DNA of 64,000 nucleotides from Pararobbsia silviterrae (GTDB lineage Bacteria > Pseudomonadota > Gammaproteobacteria > Burkholderiales > Burkholderiaceae). This document shows, one piece after another, positions 25,143-33,524 of this stretch. Location of the stretch: NCBI RefSeq assembly GCF_003628125.1, contig NZ_RBZU01000008.1:59748-123747 (forward strand). Reading direction: 5' to 3'. Each line of letters starts with the position of its first letter. Positions within the stretch are counted from its first letter, which is position 1. Made by a program: the position numbers and the translations under genes. The notes below the pieces were generated by a model, which saw only the letters and a list, made by a program, of their open reading frames with translations, had not been told where the DNA came from and did no database searches.

Positions 25143-25481
25143 ATGCGACAGATTGCAAGCTGGCACGCGCACGTCTATTTCGATGCATCGAGCCGCGATG
25201 CGGCATGGGCGTTGAGGCAGACGATCGAAACGCAGATCGGCGACGCCATCGTGCTCGGCCGCTTTCACGAGCGGCCCGTCGGTCCGCATCCGCAATGGTC
25301 GTATCAGCTCGCATTCGAACCGGCGCAATTCCCGCGCGTCGTCGAATGGCTCGTGCTGCATCACGGCGCGCTCGACGTCTTCGTTCATCCGAACACGGGC
25401 GATCCGCTCGGCGATCACCGCGATCGCGCGGTCTGGATCGGACAGTCGTATGCGCTGAATCTCAAAGCACTGGAGAATTGA
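25143..25481 (+). CDS. DOPA 4,5-dioxygenase-family protein
   Basis: A 112-residue cupin-like protein. Conserved metal-site residues are visible: SWHAHVYFD at residues 6-14, GRFHERPVGPHP, and LHHGALDVFVHPNTGD near the end. Plant and fungal relatives extradiol-cleave DOPA to betalain or muscaflavin precursors; bacterial relatives are small and their substrates are mostly unknown. The protein is full length. The next gene follows after 58 bases, so the two may be co-transcribed. Confidence 0.85.
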   Translation: MRQIASWHAHVYFDASSRDAAWALRQTIETQIGDAIVLGRFHERPVGPHPQWSYQLAFEPAQFPRVVEWLVLHHGALDVFVHPNTGDPLGDHRDRAVWIGQSYALNLKALEN

Positions 25482-25490
25482 GCGGGTCCG

Positions 25491-25526
25491 ATTGTCGAGA
25501 TTGTCGGGATTTTCGGGATTGCCGAT
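25491..25526 (+). repeat. Four 9-bp units, ATTGTCGGG-type
   Basis: ATTGTCGAG, ATTGTCGGG, ATTTTCGGG and ATTGCCGAT are head to tail, immediately before the ribosome-binding site of the following gene. Confidence 0.75.
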
Positions 25527-25539
25527 GTAGGGAGGCTGG

Positions 25540-25953
25540 ATGACCAATGCGCTCGAGGTGCTCGGGGATGCACTGCGGCTCACGCCGCTCGAACACCGGT
25601 TTGCACGCGCGATCCTCGAAGGATCGCCGGTCGCGCGCGAGGGTGCGCCCGCGCTGATTCCGATCCAGGATCTATGTACCGTGCTCGAGGCCGACGCGGG
25701 GCAGATGGACGCGCCGGCAGGCGGCGGCACCGGCGACGCGGCGCTGCGCGAGCGCGCGGCCGAATGCCTGGCCGGCTTGCTGCGTTCGCCGCGCACGCTT
25801 GTTTCCGCGAACGAGAAAACGACGCTGATCCTGTTTGTGCTCGCGCGCGTCGAACTCGGCAGCACGACGGTGTTCGCCCAGTGCCAGTTCGACGGCCGCT
25901 TTCTCGCGCTGCTGCGCAACGTCGCGGCGGAGCGCGGCCTGGACCTTTATTGA
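25540..25953 (+). CDS. Conserved-looking protein of unknown function
   Basis: A 137-residue soluble, mostly helical protein I do not recognise. GGAGG at 25531-25535 marks the ATG. The middle contains a Gly/Ala-rich linker (about residues 52-66) between a helical N-part (LTPLEHRFARAILEG) and a C-part with a hydrophobic core (EKTTLILFVLARVELGSTTVFAQCQFDGRFLALL). No motif or signal peptide is seen. It follows the dioxygenase-family gene and overlaps the 3' end of the convergent PRC-barrel gene by seven bases. Confidence 0.7.
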   Translation: MTNALEVLGDALRLTPLEHRFARAILEGSPVAREGAPALIPIQDLCTVLEADAGQMDAPAGGGTGDAALRERAAECLAGLLRSPRTLVSANEKTTLILFVLARVELGSTTVFAQCQFDGRFLALLRNVAAERGLDLY

Positions 25954-26378
25954 ACCGACACCTTCTCGGGCTTGGTCGCCTTCTCGAGTTTGTTGTACTC
26001 GAACTCGGGCGCGGCCTTGAGCGCATCCTTCGACGCGCCCGCGAGAAACAGATTGCCGTCGCGGATCGAGAACTTGTCGATGTCGACCGCGACATAGTGC
26101 TTGCCCATGCCGAGGAAGCCGCCGACCGAAAGAATCGCGTAGGTCGCTTTGCGGTCGGGTGCAATGATGATGTCGTAGATGCTGCCGATCTGATTATTCA
26201 TGTCGTTGTAGACCGGCTCGTCGACAAGGGCCTTGCGTACGCTCCAGCCTTTGAGCAGGCCGTTGGACTGCTCGGCGGTTACGCCGATCGGCTGCAATCC
26301 GGCCACTTGCGCCATACCGGCCGTCGTCACGCAGCCGATCGCGATCGCTGCGCTGGTGATGAGGGCTTTCGTCTTCAT
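25947..26378 (-). CDS. Secreted PRC-barrel domain protein
   Basis: A 143-residue exported protein. The signal peptide (KTKALITSAAIAIGCVTTAGMA) is followed by a PRC-barrel at about residues 55-110: VYNDMNNQIGSIYDIIIAPDRKATYAILSVGGFLGMGKHYVAV. Periplasmic PRC-barrel proteins are common in Burkholderiales; many are linked to stress, but no biochemical function is established. ATG 26378 has AAGGAGCC upstream at ideal spacing. Monocistronic. Confidence 0.85.
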   Translation of the reverse strand: MKTKALITSAAIAIGCVTTAGMAQVAGLQPIGVTAEQSNGLLKGWSVRKALVDEPVYNDMNNQIGSIYDIIIAPDRKATYAILSVGGFLGMGKHYVAVDIDKFSIRDGNLFLAGASKDALKAAPEFEYNKLEKATKPEKVSVQ

Positions 26379-26986
26379 AGGTGGCTCCTTGAAAGTGCGT
26401 CGAGCGCCCGCGGCGTGACTGCCGAAATGCGCGTCCGACGCCGCGCGAGGGGCGCCATTCGCATTCAGCACGCGTCATGCCCGTCGCATTCGCGCACGCA
26501 TCGCGTTCGGCCCGTACGCCCCGTGTAACGGGGCGTGAGGCGCGATCTGAACGACCGGCTCGCGCGGAGCGTCGCAGTTTGGGCACATTGCGTGCCCGAG
26601 CCCCATAAGCGGGTTGACCGGCAGATCCCGAGACGTCTAGAATTCCGGCGTCGTTACAAATGGGGCCGATGCCTTGGACAGTTGCAGTAGTCGATCTTCG
26701 AACAGTTTCACTGCCTGAGCCGCAGGACGTCCCCAGCCCTTTCCAGAGCCGCCGTCCCGCCACTCGGCAGACGGTGCGCGTCAAAGTCTTCTTTCTCGTG
26801 CATCTGATTCAGCGCCGCGCCGATGCTTCGTTCACCGAGCATGGGCGCGACGTGTCGTCGCGACATCGCGCGTTCGCGCCGGCCTGACGCCGCGCGGCAC
26901 GCGCGTGAATACGTACCGCCCCGCATCGTCCGTGACGCGGGATCGCCTTGAATCGCATGCCTAGACTTGATTGAAAGGGATCAGCA
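26379..26986. other. 608-bp gene-free interval between PRC-barrel and ABC ATPase genes
   Basis: Both genes point away from this gap, so it should hold two promoters. A short open frame at 26660-26887 has neither a ribosome-binding site nor recognisable content. The permease gene that usually accompanies this kind of ATPase is not here. Confidence 0.6.
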
Positions 26987-28321
26987 ATGTCAACCACGAC
27001 GACCGTTCATCCGAAGCACCCCGAGTCGATCGTGCCTTCGAGCCATGAGGTGCTCGAAGTCAACAACGTCTCACGCGGGTTCGACAAGACCCAAGGCGAA
27101 AACCTCGTGCTCGACGGGGTCAACCTGACGCTCAAGCAGGGCGAGATCGTCGGCCTGCTCGGCCGCTCGGGCTCGGGAAAATCGACGCTGTTGCGCATCA
27201 TTGCAGGGCTCATCGAGCCTTCGGGCGGCGAAGTCAAATACATGGGCGAGCCGCTGACGGGTCCCGCCAAGGGCGTCGCGATGGTGTTCCAGACCTTCGC
27301 GCTATTCCCGTGGCTGACCGTGCTGCAGAACGTGGAGGCCGGACTCGAAGCGCTCGGCGTCGGCGCGCGCGAGCGTCGCGAACGCGCGCTCAAGGCGATC
27401 GACCTGATCGGTCTCGACGGCTTCGAGAACGCGTATCCGCGCGAACTCTCGGGCGGCATGCGCCAGCGCGTCGGCTTCGCGCGCGCGCTCGTCGTCGATC
27501 CGACCTTGCTGCTCATGGACGAGCCGTTCTCGGCGCTCGACGTGCTGACGGCCGAGACGCTGCGCACCGATCTGCTCGATCTCTGGAACGACGGCAAGCT
27601 GCCGATCAAGTCGGTGCTCATCGTCACGCACAACATCGAGGAAGCGGTGTTCATGTGCGACCGGATCATGGTGCTGTCGTCGCATCCGGGCCGTCTGACC
27701 GCGGAAATCAAGGTGCCGTTCGCGCATCCGCGCAATCGTCTCGATCCGGCGTTCCGCCAGCTCGTCGACGAGATCTACGCGAAGATGACCGTGCGCCCGA
27801 CCGGCGAGACGGCGAAGAAGGGTTTGTCGCTCGGCAGCGCCTTGCCGCAGGTCTCGACGAACTTGATGGCCGGCTTTATCGAAACACTCGCGGCGGCGCC
27901 GTATCACGGCCGCGCCGACATGCCCGACATCGCGCGTTCGCTGCAGCTCGAAATCGACGACCTGTTCCCGGTCGCCGAAATTCTTCAGCATCTGGGTTTC
28001 GCCGATGTTCGCGAAGGCGATATCTTCCTGACCCCGCAAGCGCGCGTGTTCGCCGAATTCGGCACGCAGGCGCGCAAGGTCATGTTCGCGGACCATCTGC
28101 TCAAGAACGTGCCGCTCGCCGCGCGGATCCGCCAAGTGCTCAACGAGCGTCCGGGCAACAAGGCGCCGCGCGTGCGGTTCGAACAGGAGCTCGAAGACTT
28201 CCTGGCCGACGAAACCGCCGAGGAAACGCTCGATGCGGTCATCAACTGGGGCCGCTACGCCGAAGTGTTCTCGTACAACGACCAGACCGAGCTGTTCAGT
28301 CTCGCGGACGTCGAGGACTGA
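26987..28321 (+). CDS. ABC transporter ATPase, NitT/TauT type with AAA-associated C-terminal domain
   Basis: A 444-residue ATP-binding subunit. Walker A GLLGRSGSGKSTLLR, signature LSGGMRQRVGFARAL, Walker B LLLMDEPFSALD and the His switch IVTHNIEEA are all present in residues 30-250. The C-terminal about 150 residues (VAEILQHLGFADVREGDIFLTPQ) match the AAA-associated domain found in nitrate/sulfonate/taurine-type ATPases. The ATG has AAGGGATC upstream. Relatives normally sit in an operon with a large permease; none is on either side, so this is an orphan subunit or its permease is elsewhere. Confidence 0.9.
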   Translation: MSTTTTVHPKHPESIVPSSHEVLEVNNVSRGFDKTQGENLVLDGVNLTLKQGEIVGLLGRSGSGKSTLLRIIAGLIEPSGGEVKYMGEPLTGPAKGVAMVFQTFALFPWLTVLQNVEAGLEALGVGARERRERALKAIDLIGLDGFENAYPRELSGGMRQRVGFARALVVDPTLLLMDEPFSALDVLTAETLRTDLLDLWNDGKLPIKSVLIVTHNIEEAVFMCDRIMVLSSHPGRLTAEIKVPFAHPRNRLDPAFRQLVDEIYAKMTVRPTGETAKKGLSLGSALPQVSTNLMAGFIETLAAAPYHGRADMPDIARSLQLEIDDLFPVAEILQHLGFADVREGDIFLTPQARVFAEFGTQARKVMFADHLLKNVPLAARIRQVLNERPGNKAPRVRFEQELEDFLADETAEETLDAVINWGRYAEVFSYNDQTELFSLADVED

Positions 28322-28591
28322 CGGGGGTAAGTGCGGCGGGGTAAGTCCCTATCCAACGGGGGCGATCGCGTGCCGTTGTACCGGTATCGCCGCTGGTGTT
28401 CCGCGCGGCGACGGTGATGGTTGGGTGCGCAGCCGGCGAGGCCGGCCATGCGTCGGCGCGGGACCGGTTCGACCGGCCGCACCGGCGTTCGATTGACGGT
28501 TCGGAGCCGCACGGCTCACGAGGCGCGTGCCGCAACCATCGTTGCAGGCCCTGCGCGTGCACAGGGTGCGCTTTCCCTACGGGCCATCGCG

Positions 28592-29986
28592 ATGAACGAT
28601 CGACCACGAACTGCTCTGGTGTTGAGTGGCGGTGGCGCGCGTGCGGCCTATCAGGTGGGCGTGCTGCGTGCGATCGCGCAATTGCGGCAAGAGGCACGCT
28701 CTCATGCATCCGCGCTTTCATCATCATCCGGCACATCCTTCCCGGCATTCGACCCTCGGACATCGCACGGCGCCGCGGCCCGCGCACCTCGGACACCGGA
28801 TGCACGCGGCCTTTCTGACGCACGTCGTACATCCCAGCCGACAGACAACCCATTTGACATCATCGTCGGTACTTCGGCTGGCGCGATCAACAGTGCGGCG
28901 CTCGCATGTCGTGCCGATCGATTCGGCAAGGCAGTGGACATGCTTTGTCATGTCTGGGAGAACTTCAGTGCCGAGCACGTCTATCGAGCCGACTCGCTCG
29001 GCGTCATCCGCAACGGCGCGCGCTGGGCGACCATGCTCTCGCTCGGCTGGGCGCTAGCGCGATGGCGACGCATCCGGCCGCGCTCGTTGCTCGACAACGC
29101 ACCGCTCGCTGAACTGTTACAACACTGGATACCGATGCAGCGTATCCCGCTGATGCTCGAACGCGGGCATCTGCGCGCGCTTGCGATCACCGCGTCGAGT
29201 TATGGAACGGGGCAACACGTGACGTTCTATGACGCATGCGAACCGATCGAACCGTGGGCGCGATCGCAGCGGCAAGCGGTCGCGACGCGCATCGATCACG
29301 CGCATTTGCTCGCGTCGTCGGCGATCCCGTTCATCTTCCCGGCCGCAAGTCTGCGACAAGCGGGCCACGACGTCTGGTTCGGCGACGGTTCGATGCGGCA
29401 GACCGCGCCGCTCGCGCCCGCCATCCATCTCGGCGCGCAACGCATGCTCGTGATCGGCGCGGGCCGGCTCCAGGAGCCCGAGGTCGAACGCGCGCCCGAG
29501 CGACGGTATCCGAGCATCGCGCAGATCGCGGGTCACGCGCTCTCGAACATCTTTCTCGATGCGCTGGCCGTCGACGTCGAACGCATGGCGCGGATCAACC
29601 ATACGCTCTCGCTGTTGCCGCGCGACGCGCTTGAACAGACGCCGCTGCGTCCGATCGAGTTTCTGATGATCGCGCCGAGCGAGCGGCTCGACGACATTGC
29701 GACACGGCATATCGACGCGCTGCCGCGCCCGATTCGCGCGTTGCTGCGCGGCGCGGGCGTCGGCAAGGCAGGGCCGCGCGCGCAAGGCGGCGCGCTCGCG
29801 AGTTATCTGCTGTTCGAAGCGCCCTATACGTGCGAGCTCATGGCGCTCGGCGAGCGCGACGCGATGCACCGCGCGGCCGATATCCGCGCGTTCTTCGGAT
29901 GGGACGCGCCGCAGGCATCGTCGACGGCGGTCGAGTCGGCGGATGACGCGGATCTTGTCCAGCCGATGTCGTATTTCTCCGCGTAA
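28592..29986 (+). CDS. Patatin-like phospholipase
   Basis: A 464-residue lipid acyl hydrolase. The oxyanion glycine loop is at residues 12-20 (SGGGARAAY), the nucleophile elbow GTSAG at 93-97, and the catalytic-dyad Asp in FGDGSMRQ near 266. Between the first two lies an unusual about 50-residue Ser/Ala/Arg-rich stretch (about 33-84) where homologues have a short loop. ATG 28592 is chosen because the glycine loop must follow within a few residues. No signal peptide. The preceding 270 bases are gene-free. Confidence 0.87.
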   Translation: MNDRPRTALVLSGGGARAAYQVGVLRAIAQLRQEARSHASALSSSSGTSFPAFDPRTSHGAAARAPRTPDARGLSDARRTSQPTDNPFDIIVGTSAGAINSAALACRADRFGKAVDMLCHVWENFSAEHVYRADSLGVIRNGARWATMLSLGWALARWRRIRPRSLLDNAPLAELLQHWIPMQRIPLMLERGHLRALAITASSYGTGQHVTFYDACEPIEPWARSQRQAVATRIDHAHLLASSAIPFIFPAASLRQAGHDVWFGDGSMRQTAPLAPAIHLGAQRMLVIGAGRLQEPEVERAPERRYPSIAQIAGHALSNIFLDALAVDVERMARINHTLSLLPRDALEQTPLRPIEFLMIAPSERLDDIATRHIDALPRPIRALLRGAGVGKAGPRAQGGALASYLLFEAPYTCELMALGERDAMHRAADIRAFFGWDAPQASSTAVESADDADLVQPMSYFSA

Positions 29987-30050
29987 GGGTTCGGCGGTCG
30001 CGGGATGGCATACTGGCGGCCTGTCCCGTTGCCTCTTGATGATTGTTCCG

Positions 30051-30833
30051 ATGCGCTCCCCTGTCTCCGATTCCGGTTCGAACCGGCCGATCGGCATCGT
30101 TGCCGCGATGCCCGGCGAGATCACCGCCCTGATCAACGCGATGCGAACCAGCCGCGCGGTCGAATCGCATACGGTCGGACGCCGCGAGTTCTATAGCGGA
30201 GAACTGTTCGGGCGGCGTTGCGTCGTCGTGCTCGCCGGCGTCGGCAAGGTCGCCGCGGCGATTACGGCGACGACGCTGATCCGCACGTTCGATATCGGAT
30301 CGCTCGTATTCGTCGGGGTGGCGGGCGGTCTTGCGCATGGCGTCAGCGTCGGCGATATCGTCGTCGCGCAGACGCTGCTTCAGCACGATCTCGACGCGAG
30401 TCCGCTGTTTCCGCGCTATGAAGTGCCCTTGCTTGGCGTGAGCCGCTTCGAGACGCACCCGGATCTTGCGAGCGCGCTGATGCGCGCGGCCGAGCAGCAT
30501 CTCGAACAGGTCGGCATCGGGCGTGTCTATCGCGGCTTGATCGTCAGCGGCGATCAATTCATCAGCGATGCCGAGGACGTGCGCGCACTGCGCGACGCGT
30601 TGCCCGACGCGCTTGCCGTCGAGATGGAGGGCGCGGCGATCGCGCAGGCTTGCAATGCGTACGATCTGCCGTTCGCCGTCGTGCGGACGATTTCGGATTC
30701 GGCCGACGGCGACGCGGGCCGCGATTTCCCGCGCTTTCTCGAAGAACGCGCAAGTGCGTACTCGCTTGGCGTCATCGAACGCTTTCTCGAGGGCGCGCCG
30801 GTCCTGCTCGACGAGCCCGCGCCGCGCGCTTGA
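30051..30833 (+). CDS. mtnN: 5'-methylthioadenosine/S-adenosylhomocysteine nucleosidase
   Basis: A 260-residue nucleosidase that cleaves adenine from MTA and SAH, feeding methionine salvage and AI-2/methyl-cycle recycling. Family features: GIVAAMPGEIT (Glu23 is the water-activating residue), VFVGVAGGL, and VEMEGAAIAQACNAYDLPF followed by RTISDSADGDA, whose Asp donates to N7. It is somewhat longer than the usual 230-240 residues because of extra N- and C-terminal tails. An alternative ATG lies at 30039. It ends three bases before the convergent squalene-synthase-like gene. Confidence 0.9.
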   Translation: MRSPVSDSGSNRPIGIVAAMPGEITALINAMRTSRAVESHTVGRREFYSGELFGRRCVVVLAGVGKVAAAITATTLIRTFDIGSLVFVGVAGGLAHGVSVGDIVVAQTLLQHDLDASPLFPRYEVPLLGVSRFETHPDLASALMRAAEQHLEQVGIGRVYRGLIVSGDQFISDAEDVRALRDALPDALAVEMEGAAIAQACNAYDLPFAVVRTISDSADGDAGRDFPRFLEERASAYSLGVIERFLEGAPVLLDEPAPRA

Positions 30834-30836
30834 GCG

Positions 30837-31889
30837 TCAGCGTACGAGCCGCGCGCCGACCGCGTCGATGAGCCGGTTCGCCCAGCGCGTGACGAGACAG
30901 TCCGATGCGACCGCAACGAACGAGTAGCCGAGGATCCGGTAGACGTCATTGCGCTTGATTTTCGAGGCGTGCCGCGGATCGAGCCAGGTGTCGTTGCCGG
31001 CGAGCAGCACGAGGGTTTCGAGTCCGATCATGATCGGCCAGATACACGCGAGCCGCAGCCGGATCGCATGGCCCGGCAGCGACAGCGTGTAGGCGAGCGC
31101 ATCGCGATAGAGCCCGAGCGTCGTCCGCAGCAGTTCGTCGAGGACGGGGCGCGCGCGGACCGATGCGTCGGGTTGCAGCAGATCGTCGGGATGGAGGCCG
31201 TGACGTTCGAGCACGCTCGACGGCAAGTAGCAGCGGCTGATCCGTAAATCCTTCGCGCAGTCGCGCAGCACGTTCGTCATCTGCAGTGCCTTGCCGAAGC
31301 GGATCCCGCGTTCGACGATTGCCGCCGGATCGCCCTTGAGCGCGCGCGGCACATGCGCATACGTCATCTGCGTCCAGAACTCGCCGACGCAGCCCGCGAC
31401 GAGGTATGTATAGCGATCGAGCGCCTCGGGCCGATCAAGCGCGACGATGCGGCCCGATTGCTCGTCGGGGAAGGTGCGCAGATCGAACTCCATGCCTTCG
31501 CTCAGGGTCGTCACGATGCCGCGTACGGCCGCGCGATCCGCGTCGTCGAGCTGCGCGAGGATATCGAGCGCGGGGCTCAGCGATTCGAGCAGGACCTTTT
31601 CATCCGTGACGGACTGTTGCCCGGCGACCTCGGTTGCGAGCCGCCGCGCGAGCGTGCCGTCGTCGCGATCTCCGTTGACCTGAGCGCGCAAGGCGAGCAG
31701 CAGATCGAGCCGCTGCGCGGGCGCGATCAAGGACGTGTCGGCGATCGTATCGGCCGCGCGCGCAAGCAGATACGCGAGGCCTACCGGGTCGCGCATGCCG
31801 GCGGGCAGCACGCGCAGCGTCAGATAAAACGAACGCGATACCCGTTTGAGCAGCGTGCCGAGCAGAAAGGCTCGGTTCGAATCAGGCAT
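30837..31889 (-). CDS. Squalene/phytoene synthase-family enzyme
   Basis: A 350-residue head-to-head prenyl synthase. RSFYLTLRVLPAGMRDPVGL precedes the first Asp-rich motif DTIAD (residues 47-51); the second, DCAKD, is at 210-214 within MTNVLRDCAKDL. YTYLVAGCVGEFWTQM matches the squalene-synthase YxYxVAGxVG segment. It most resembles single-protein squalene synthases, which join two farnesyl diphosphates, and could supply squalene for the hopanoids modified by the hpn operon downstream. The HpnC/D/E route would be an alternative source elsewhere in the genome. Confidence 0.82.
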   Translation of the reverse strand: MPDSNRAFLLGTLLKRVSRSFYLTLRVLPAGMRDPVGLAYLLARAADTIADTSLIAPAQRLDLLLALRAQVNGDRDDGTLARRLATEVAGQQSVTDEKVLLESLSPALDILAQLDDADRAAVRGIVTTLSEGMEFDLRTFPDEQSGRIVALDRPEALDRYTYLVAGCVGEFWTQMTYAHVPRALKGDPAAIVERGIRFGKALQMTNVLRDCAKDLRISRCYLPSSVLERHGLHPDDLLQPDASVRARPVLDELLRTTLGLYRDALAYTLSLPGHAIRLRLACIWPIMIGLETLVLLAGNDTWLDPRHASKIKRNDVYRILGYSFVAVASDCLVTRWANRLIDAVGARLVR

Positions 31890-32053
31890 GGATCAAGGCG
31901 ACCAAGGTCGGACAAAGGACATGAAGGCGAATTGTATCCGGCCGGTCGCGTGATCCGCGCGATCTACCGGATCGGCGGGATCGACGTGTTCCGCAGGCGC
32001 CGTGCTTCGGCTCCGGCGTCGAGCCGGTCATGTGCGCGGGCACGCATCCGGCA

Positions 32054-33169
32054 CTAGCGCATTTCCCCAATGCCCGCGTGCTCGGCGACGAAGCGCACGC
32101 GGTCGAAATTGATGTTCGCACCCGACGTGACCGCGATCAGCGTGCGGCCGTCGATGCGTTCGCGCTCGACGTACTGCTTGAGTCCCGCGACCGAGAGCGC
32201 GCCCGCGGGTTCGAGCACGGTCCGCGTTTCGTGGAAGACGTCCTTGATCGCGGCGCACAAAGCCGGTGTGTCGACGATCAGTACGTCGTCGAGGTAGGCA
32301 CGGCAAACGCGGAACGTTTCCTCGCCGACGAGCTTGACGGCCGTGCCGTCGGAAAAGAGTCCGACGTCGTCGAGTTTCACGCGCGCGCCCGCGTCGAGCG
32401 AGCGCGCCATCGCGCAGGAATCCTCGATCTGCACGCCGATGACGCGGATCTCGGGACGCACGGCCTTGATGCAGGCCGCGACGCCGGCCGCGAGACTCCC
32501 GCCGCCGATCGGCACGAAGATCGCATCGACGGGCCCTGGGTGCTGACTCACGATCTCAAGTCCGACGGTACCCTGACCCGCGATGACGTCGGGGTCGTCG
32601 AAGGCCGGCACGAAGGTCAGTTCGCGCGCCTGGCCCAGCGCGAACGCGTGCTCGTAGGCATCGCTGTAAGACTGACCGTGCTGAACGATTTCGACGGCCG
32701 GGCCGCCGTGCGCGCGAATCGCATCGATCTTGACTTCGGGGGTGGTGACGGGCACGACGATGACCGCGGGGATCCCGAGCCGCATTGCCGAGAGCGCGAC
32801 GCCTTGCGCATGATTGCCGGCCGATGCCGTGACGACGCCGCGTGCACGTGTCTCGGGATCGAGCTGCATGAGCTTGTTATAGGCCCCGCGAATCTTGAAC
32901 GAGAACACGGGCTGCGTGTCTTCGCGCTTGAGCCACACCGTGTTGCGCAGTCGAGTCGAAAGCTGGCGCGCGGGATCGAGCGATGTCTTGCGCGCGAGAT
33001 CGTAGACGCGTGCGGTCAGAATCTTACGCAGGTAATCGTCGCAGGTCGGTGCGTGTGATGTGGCGTCGGTTTCGCGCGCCGTGACGTGCGCGCGGGACGC
33101 GCCGTCATGTCCGGTCGTGTGGGACGTGCCTGCGTGCACATCGGCGACGGCTTCGTTTTCGGGTGTCAT
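32054..33169 (-). CDS. ilvA: Threonine ammonia-lyase, catalytic domain only
   Basis: A PLP enzyme converting threonine to 2-oxobutyrate, the first step to isoleucine. The 371-residue product has SFKIRGAYNKL (PLP Lys92), ASAGNHAQGVALSA, and FVPIGGGSLAAG for phosphate binding. The sequence tracks biosynthetic IlvA up to SGANINFDRVRFVAEHAGIGEMR, then stops where relatives continue into about 150-170 residues of ACT-like regulatory domain. A 40-residue Thr/His/Ala-rich N-terminal extension is not family-like. AGGAG lies six bases before ATG 33169. An Ile-rich leader and terminator precede it. Confidence 0.88.
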   Translation of the reverse strand: MTPENEAVADVHAGTSHTTGHDGASRAHVTARETDATSHAPTCDDYLRKILTARVYDLARKTSLDPARQLSTRLRNTVWLKREDTQPVFSFKIRGAYNKLMQLDPETRARGVVTASAGNHAQGVALSAMRLGIPAVIVVPVTTPEVKIDAIRAHGGPAVEIVQHGQSYSDAYEHAFALGQARELTFVPAFDDPDVIAGQGTVGLEIVSQHPGPVDAIFVPIGGGSLAAGVAACIKAVRPEIRVIGVQIEDSCAMARSLDAGARVKLDDVGLFSDGTAVKLVGEETFRVCRAYLDDVLIVDTPALCAAIKDVFHETRTVLEPAGALSVAGLKQYVERERIDGRTLIAVTSGANINFDRVRFVAEHAGIGEMR

Positions 33170-33205
33170 CCGGGCTCCTGGGTGGAAAGCGACAATCCCG
33201 GAGGC

Positions 33206-33238
33206 GGAAAACAAACAACCCGCCTCGGGGGCGGGTTG
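33206..33238 (-). terminator. Intrinsic terminator/attenuator ahead of the ilvA-like gene
   Basis: On the minus strand CAACCCGCC and GGCGGGTTG form a perfect 9-bp stem with a CCCGA loop, followed at once by TTTGTTTT. It lies 25 bases after the leader-peptide stop and 36 bases before the ilvA-like ATG. The upstream GGGTGGG (33268-33274) can pair with CCCGCCC in the 5' arm, allowing one G-U pair, to form an antiterminator. GGTGGGC can instead pair with CGCCCCA inside the leader frame as the pause hairpin. Confidence 0.85.
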
Positions 33239-33263
33239 CATGTGCTGAAGATACCGACGCGTG

Positions 33264-33329
33264 CTAGCCCACCCTGCAAGGAATGGGGCGAATAATGATC
33301 TGCGCGATGGCGGCGTGGCGGGTCTTCAT
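33264..33329 (-). CDS. Ile-rich leader peptide of the ilvA-like gene
   Basis: A 21-codon frame, MKTRHAAIAQIIIRPIP then CRVG, ending TAG. Five of 21 residues are Ile (codons 8, 11, 12, 13 and 16), three of them consecutive; there is no Leu and one Val. Stalling at the Ile run would place the ribosome over the first stem segment, freeing the antiterminator segment. No strong ribosome-binding site is visible; GGCGAG lies about 12 bases before the ATG. It is too short for most gene callers. Confidence 0.8.
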   Translation of the reverse strand: MKTRHAAIAQIIIRPIPCRVG

Positions 33330-33524
33330 GGACTGCAGTCTCGCCGACTTTCGACGGTGCTGTCAACGACGATGTGCAAACGCGCGTGTCATTCGACATT
33401 GCCGCGCCATCGAATTCGGCGGACATTGTCATCGGACCGTACGCGGATCGGACGCGCCCGGCGCGGTGAATCTCGACCTTGACGCGGGGCGCGAGTCACA
33501 CCGGACTACGCTTCGTTTCGCCGC

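Noticed and set aside
26660-26887. Short open frame between the PRC-barrel and ABC ATPase genes, possibly a permease remnant
   Set aside because: No hydrophobic helices, no ribosome-binding site and Arg-rich composition. It does not resemble the expected permease.
31890-32053. Frameshifted ACT-domain remnant downstream of the ilvA-like gene
   Set aside because: All three minus-strand frames were read. None encodes anything like the VFAVTIPEERGSF-type start of the regulatory domain, so a simple frameshift does not explain the truncation.
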